DNA of 64,000 nucleotides, from positions 124,001 through 188,000 of the forward strand of contig CAMKEG010000002.1 in NCBI GenBank assembly GCA_946411505.1, read 5' to 3'. Position numbers and translations under genes: made by a program. Positions within the stretch are counted from its first letter, which is position 1. Every line of letters begins with the position of its first letter. The stretch comes from an uncultured Treponema sp. GTDB lineage: Bacteria; Spirochaetota; Spirochaetia; Treponematales; Treponemataceae. Shown here piece by piece: positions 61,184-64,000 of this stretch. The notes under the pieces were generated by a model that had not been told where the DNA came from, ran no database searches, and worked only from the letters and a program-made list of their open reading frames with translations.

Positions 61184-61330
61184 CGAGAATTTGACGGCAG
61201 AGCTGTCAAATTCTCGTAAGTGAAAAATTGCCTTTGGCAATTTTTCACGGCATTGCGGCGCGATAATTTTTTTCGCGCCGCAAAAGGAATGTGTCAAGGC
61301 TTTAAGCGTAGCGTGCCTTGACACATTCCT
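61184..61330. repeat. Four tandem perfect hairpins between hisG and hisB
   Basis: 61184-61216: CGAGAATTTGAC/GTCAAATTCTCG. 61220-61248: GTGAAAAATTGCC/GGCAATTTTTCAC. 61253-61283: TTGCGGCGCGA/TCGCGCCGCAA. 61285-61330: AGGAATGTGTCAAGGC/GCCTTGACACATTCCT. Arms of 12, 13, 11 and 16 bases without mismatch. The last begins in the hisG stop codon. Confidence 0.9.
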
Positions 61331-62201
61331 ATTGCATTACCTTCCTAAGTTCGTATTCCAAAATGTCCGTCGCGCCAAGGCTCTTTAGCTTTGGAAGCAG
61401 CGTGGGCACTTCCGACTTTTGAACGGCAATCTTTACCGCGAATCCGTTGTTGCCAAAAAGCGGCGAGATTGTCGGGCTCTTCATCGAAGGAAGGCCTTTG
61501 ACCAACTTGTTGAAGTCTTTTTGCGAAACGTTCATTTCCAACATCACGCGGTCGCGGGCGCTAAGAACCGCTTCAAAGAGCATTTTAAGCTCCATGATTT
61601 TTTGCTTTTTTTGCGGGTCCTTGAGCGCTTCCTTTGAGGCGTACATTCTTGTGGAAGACTCCATCAAGGTGTCAACGATTTTTAAGTTGTTGGCTTTGAG
61701 CGACGAGCCTGTGCTTGTGTTGTCGATCAGGATTTGCGCCAAGGAGGCGTCGTTGTCCTGGACAAAGCCTTCGCTTGTTCCCCAAGTGCGGAAAATCGTT
61801 CCGTTTATCTTTTTGTCTTTAAGCCATTTTTTGCTGAGATTTTGGTATTCCGTCGCGATGGTCACGGGCTGCTTTGAAAGCTTTTCAAAATCAACTGTGT
61901 TGGGAACGGCGGCCACGATTCTAACGGGGTCAAAGCCCAAGTCCATTATTTCGGTCACCTTGGACTGAACGCCGTTTTCGTAAACCCAATCTTTTCCGCT
62001 AAAAGCCACGTCGGCCTTGTCGCCCGCCAAAAGCGCGCTTGCGATTTGCGGCTTTACAACCTGAAAGGCCAAATCCTTTTGGTTGGTTATCGGGAAGTAG
62101 GTTCTGTCCGGCAAGTAAATTGAAATGCCCACGTCTCCCAGCAATTCGTAAACTGATTCATAAATGCGGCCCTTGGCCAAAAGAATGCTCAATTTTTCCA
62201 T
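61329..62201 (-). CDS. hisG: ATP phosphoribosyltransferase, long form
   Basis: 290 residues. The catalytic part has LAKGRIYE, ALLAGDKADVAFSGKDWV and the PRPP-type EDNDASLAQILIDNTSTGSSL, in part ILIDNTSTGSSL; the last 75 residues are the HisG_C regulatory domain (SPTISPLFGNNGFAVKIAV). Long HisG works alone without HisZ and is inhibited by histidine. It catalyses the first step of histidine synthesis. Only hisG and hisB occur here; other his genes are elsewhere. Confidence 0.93.
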   Translation of the reverse strand: MEKLSILLAKGRIYESVYELLGDVGISIYLPDRTYFPITNQKDLAFQVVKPQIASALLAGDKADVAFSGKDWVYENGVQSKVTEIMDLGFDPVRIVAAVPNTVDFEKLSKQPVTIATEYQNLSKKWLKDKKINGTIFRTWGTSEGFVQDNDASLAQILIDNTSTGSSLKANNLKIVDTLMESSTRMYASKEALKDPQKKQKIMELKMLFEAVLSARDRVMLEMNVSQKDFNKLVKGLPSMKSPTISPLFGNNGFAVKIAVQKSEVPTLLPKLKSLGATDILEYELRKVMQ

Positions 62202-62283
62202 ATTAAGACATTCTATCAGAATGAGGCGGAATGTTCAAGGATTGGGCGGGGTGTGGCATATATGGGCGTTTCCGCTTAGGCGG

Positions 62284-63105
62284 CTAACGCGCTTGCTTTT
62301 GCAAGTCCAGCACTTGTTCTAAGGGCAGGCCGACGCAGCGCGAGATAACTTCGGGAGCGACACCTTCGTTAAGAAGATTTCGCGCGTCTTCCACGGCTTT
62401 TTGTTGGACGCCTTGCTCCAAGCCTCTATTAAAAGAATAAGTCTTTTCGCGTTCCCAATCCATAAACTGCTTCCTCCACTGCGTGTTCCGCTTGGCGTTA
62501 TCCACAAGTTTTTTCACTTTGTCGGTAAAGGCGTTGGAGCTCTTGTTGTTGGAAACCATTTTCAAAAACGCCTTTTGCTCTTCGTCCAACAGTTTATCAC
62601 AGTTTTGGGAAATAAAAAAGTACTTGTAAGCTCTGTCGCCCATTTTTATTTTTGGATTTTCGACGCAAAGATTTTCAAAAGTGTATTTTGCAAGGCCTTT
62701 TTCAAAAATGTCGTCAACGCAAATGAACACGATGAATGTGGTATTTAAATTCTTGTAATCTTGTCCCGATTTTAAAAGGTCAACGTCCATGACGCCTTGG
62801 TAGTACCTGGCGCGCTCAGGCAGCTCCTTTGTGTCTTTGGCCTGCAGCTCGATGTTGTAAGCCTTTTGACCGTCCGAGTCCTTGGCATAAACGTCCATTC
62901 GGATTCCCTTGCTTCCAAAGTCAACGTTGATTTCTTCTTCTTGCGACATTTCAATCCGCTCGATTTTAAACTCAAGAAGAATCTCTAGCAGCTCCTGGCA
63001 TACATCTGGGTTGTTTCTCATCACCTTGTAAAAGATGAAGTTGTTGGCAATAGTGGCGTTCTCCCACTTTTCTTCCAGCGTCTGCTCTTTTTGAATTTCG
63101 CTCAT
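62284..63105 (-). CDS. Rpn-family nuclease, copy 3
   Basis: 273 residues. GIRMDVYAKDSDGQKAYNIELQ holds the catalytic D and ExQ; RARYYQGVMDVDLLKSGQDY and FIVFICVDD follow. C-terminal helical unit ends VGLPLEQVLDLQKQ. An in-frame ATG at 62463 is preceded at nine bases by a perfect GGAGG (62473-62477), so a 59-residue C-terminal protein could be made separately. Leader with terminator-like hairpin upstream. A small nested hairpin (GCGTT/AACGC around CCGC/GCGG) overlaps its end. Confidence 0.9.
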   Translation of the reverse strand: MSEIQKEQTLEEKWENATIANNFIFYKVMRNNPDVCQELLEILLEFKIERIEMSQEEEINVDFGSKGIRMDVYAKDSDGQKAYNIELQAKDTKELPERARYYQGVMDVDLLKSGQDYKNLNTTFIVFICVDDIFEKGLAKYTFENLCVENPKIKMGDRAYKYFFISQNCDKLLDEEQKAFLKMVSNNKSSNAFTDKVKKLVDNAKRNTQWRKQFMDWEREKTYSFNRGLEQGVQQKAVEDARNLLNEGVAPEVISRCVGLPLEQVLDLQKQAR

Positions 63106-63111
63106 AGCGTA

Positions 63112-63165
63112 CCTCCTAAAAAAAAGGAACCGCGTTTTTTGCGATTCCCTTATGCATATAAGATA
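63112..63165 (-). promoter_or_regulatory. Conserved rpn leader with terminator-like hairpin, copy 3
   Basis: On the minus strand ATATCTTATATG, GGGAATCGC, a loop, GCGGTTCC, eight T and AGGAGG. Stem arms at 63141-63149 and 63126-63133. Confidence 0.75.
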
Positions 63166-63322
63166 TAAATTTTATTTAAAAAATTAGCGCAAAATTTTCA
63201 AAATCGTAATAAATTTTCATGCATTTTCTCTCTTTAGCCTATACATTTGTTTTTTCACTCCTCTTTGCATTTTCCTTAGTTCGCGCTATAATAGATCCAT
63301 ACACACTCAAAAGGAGAGAACT

Positions 63323-63880
63323 ATGACAAACAAAAACAAAAGAACAATCATTCAAATCGTGTTGGCGATTTTTATTGTTTTGTGCGCGGTTAGCAACGTT
63401 TATCTATTGGCGGAATCGCCGTCTAAAAAGCTGATGCCAAAAATCGGAACGGTCATAAATCTTTTGGCGTTGGCAAGCGCCAGCGTGTATTGCTTTAGCG
63501 GCTACAGCAAAAAGGCGGCCGTTTTTTTCAAGGGATTTTTCTGCCTTTACGCGCTCCATGTCCTGACTGGAACTTACGGAATGGTCATTGACTTTAAGGG
63601 TTCGCCGATGGCGGCGGCCTGGGTACTTGTTTTTGAGATTACGTTCGCGAGCGTAATGCTGCTTTTTATTCCGTCAAATCTTGGCGAACAAAAGTCAAAA
63701 ATCATTTCGCTCGCGGCGCTTTTGATTTGGCTGGGCTTTTTCGCTCACCATTTTATTTTCAAGAGCCATACAGTCGGCTTTTACACCATACGCATTTTCT
63801 CGTATCTCATCAGCGCGTTCATCGCTTGCGTTATGACTTACGCAAAATACGCCGACAAAAAGGAACGCGAGACAGAATAA
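63323..63880 (+). CDS. Small multi-spanning membrane protein
   Basis: 185 residues with about six hydrophobic segments (IIQIVLAIFIVLCAVSNVYL, in part; GTVINLLALASASVYCF; WVLVFEITFASVMLLFI; ISLAALLIWLGFFAHHF). Basic N-terminus and polar C-terminus. AAAGGAG precedes the ATG. No family recognised. Followed after 6 bases by the dipeptidase gene, so probably cotranscribed. Confidence 0.7.
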   Translation: MTNKNKRTIIQIVLAIFIVLCAVSNVYLLAESPSKKLMPKIGTVINLLALASASVYCFSGYSKKAAVFFKGFFCLYALHVLTGTYGMVIDFKGSPMAAAWVLVFEITFASVMLLFIPSNLGEQKSKIISLAALLIWLGFFAHHFIFKSHTVGFYTIRIFSYLISAFIACVMTYAKYADKKERETE

Positions 63881-63885
63881 AAACT

Positions 63886-64000
63886 ATGCCAGAAAAAATG
63901 ACGATGGATTCTTCGGGCTTTGTGTTGTTGGCGGATTTTGTTCCGCAGATTGTGCAGGAGATCCGCTACTATTCAACTTACAATTTTGTGGGCGACAGGA
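63886..64000 (+). CDS. D-alanyl-D-alanine dipeptidase, VanX/M15D type (cut by window edge)
   Basis: 38 codons visible: MPEKMTMDSSGFVLLADFVP then IVQEIRYYSTYNFVGDR. The last part matches the start of M15D dipeptidases (LRYATADNFTG type). It would cleave D-Ala-D-Ala in peptidoglycan recycling or nutrition. The zinc-binding part is beyond base 64000. No ribosome binding site was found before either ATG. Confidence 0.65.
   Translation, partial: MPEKMTMDSSGFVLLADFVPQIVQEIRYYSTYNFVGDR

Overview
The window looks like chromosomal DNA of a host-associated anaerobic spirochete, most likely a Treponema of gut or rumen type. This is inferred from gene families, not proven: lipoproteins with InlB-type repeats and DUF6273 or DUF1566 ends, a TdeIII-like restriction enzyme, three Rpn nucleases, ORF6N proteins, an archaeal-type IorAB/PaaK set, flavin-dependent ThyX and a GH120 beta-xylosidase. 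Housekeeping genes are fairly GC-rich. Three stretches (about 24-25 kb, 33.8-42.2 kb in part, and 54.5-59.5 kb) are clearly AT-richer and carry regulators, defence-type genes and orphans, which suggests acquisition by transfer.

Layout. 1-0.6 kb: start of carB with a leader that resembles a pyrimidine attenuator. 0.76-1.84 kb: a lipoprotein whose C-terminus resembles the variable lectin domain of diversity-generating retroelement targets. 2-3.3 kb: an orphan and queH. 3.3-14.6 kb: a leftward sulfur operon, metN-metI-metQ, nifD-like, nifK-like, nifX-like, nifB, mccB, mccA, cysK, nifH-like, ending in a patB fragment. 14.8-23.8 kb: argA, two secreted paralogues, a HTH regulator, an adenylate cyclase/FecR pair and an aromatic ammonia-lyase. 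23.8-28.3 kb: a GNAT pair, a large lipoprotein and rpn copy 1. 28.3-33.8 kb: hrpB and trkA-trkH. 33.8-37.8 kb: a HTH-controlled bPH/DUF1232 module and an ORF6N-PLD protein. 38-45 kb: ACT protein, paaK, then (after an AT-rich insertion) a thioesterase and iorBA. 45-49.6 kb: an exported protein, GH120 and LacI. 50-54.5 kb: small accessory genes, a PARG-like hydrolase, a second ORF6N and rpn copy 2. 54.6-59.2 kb: a defence island (frameshifted Dam-type methylase, second methylase, TdeIII-type endonuclease, HTH regulator, DUF5343 plus HEPN pair). 59.6-63.9 kb: thyX, hisB, hisG, rpn copy 3, a membrane protein and the start of a D-Ala-D-Ala dipeptidase.

The main result is the sulfur operon. It joins a nitrogenase-like reductase (H, D, K, with NifB and a NifX-like protein but no NifEN) to a methionine-type ABC importer and the reverse trans-sulfuration enzymes MccA and MccB plus CysK. 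Three sites of the form CCTA-N7-TAGG lie at the metN and cysK promoters and, degenerate, before nifH, suggesting one cysteine-responsive (CymR/Rrf2-like) regulon. The simplest reading is a group IV nitrogenase-like enzyme for organic sulfur salvage, comparable to methylthio-alkane reductase, feeding methionine and cysteine synthesis.

Other structure that ordinary annotation would miss: an intergenic repeat with a covarying stem inside the nif-like operon and at thyX-hisB; perfect palindromes at the same codon position of both ORF6N genes; a terminator-like leader and an in-frame internal start in all three rpn genes; four tandem perfect hairpins between hisG and hisB; and two offsetting single-base shifts in the Dam-type methylase gene.
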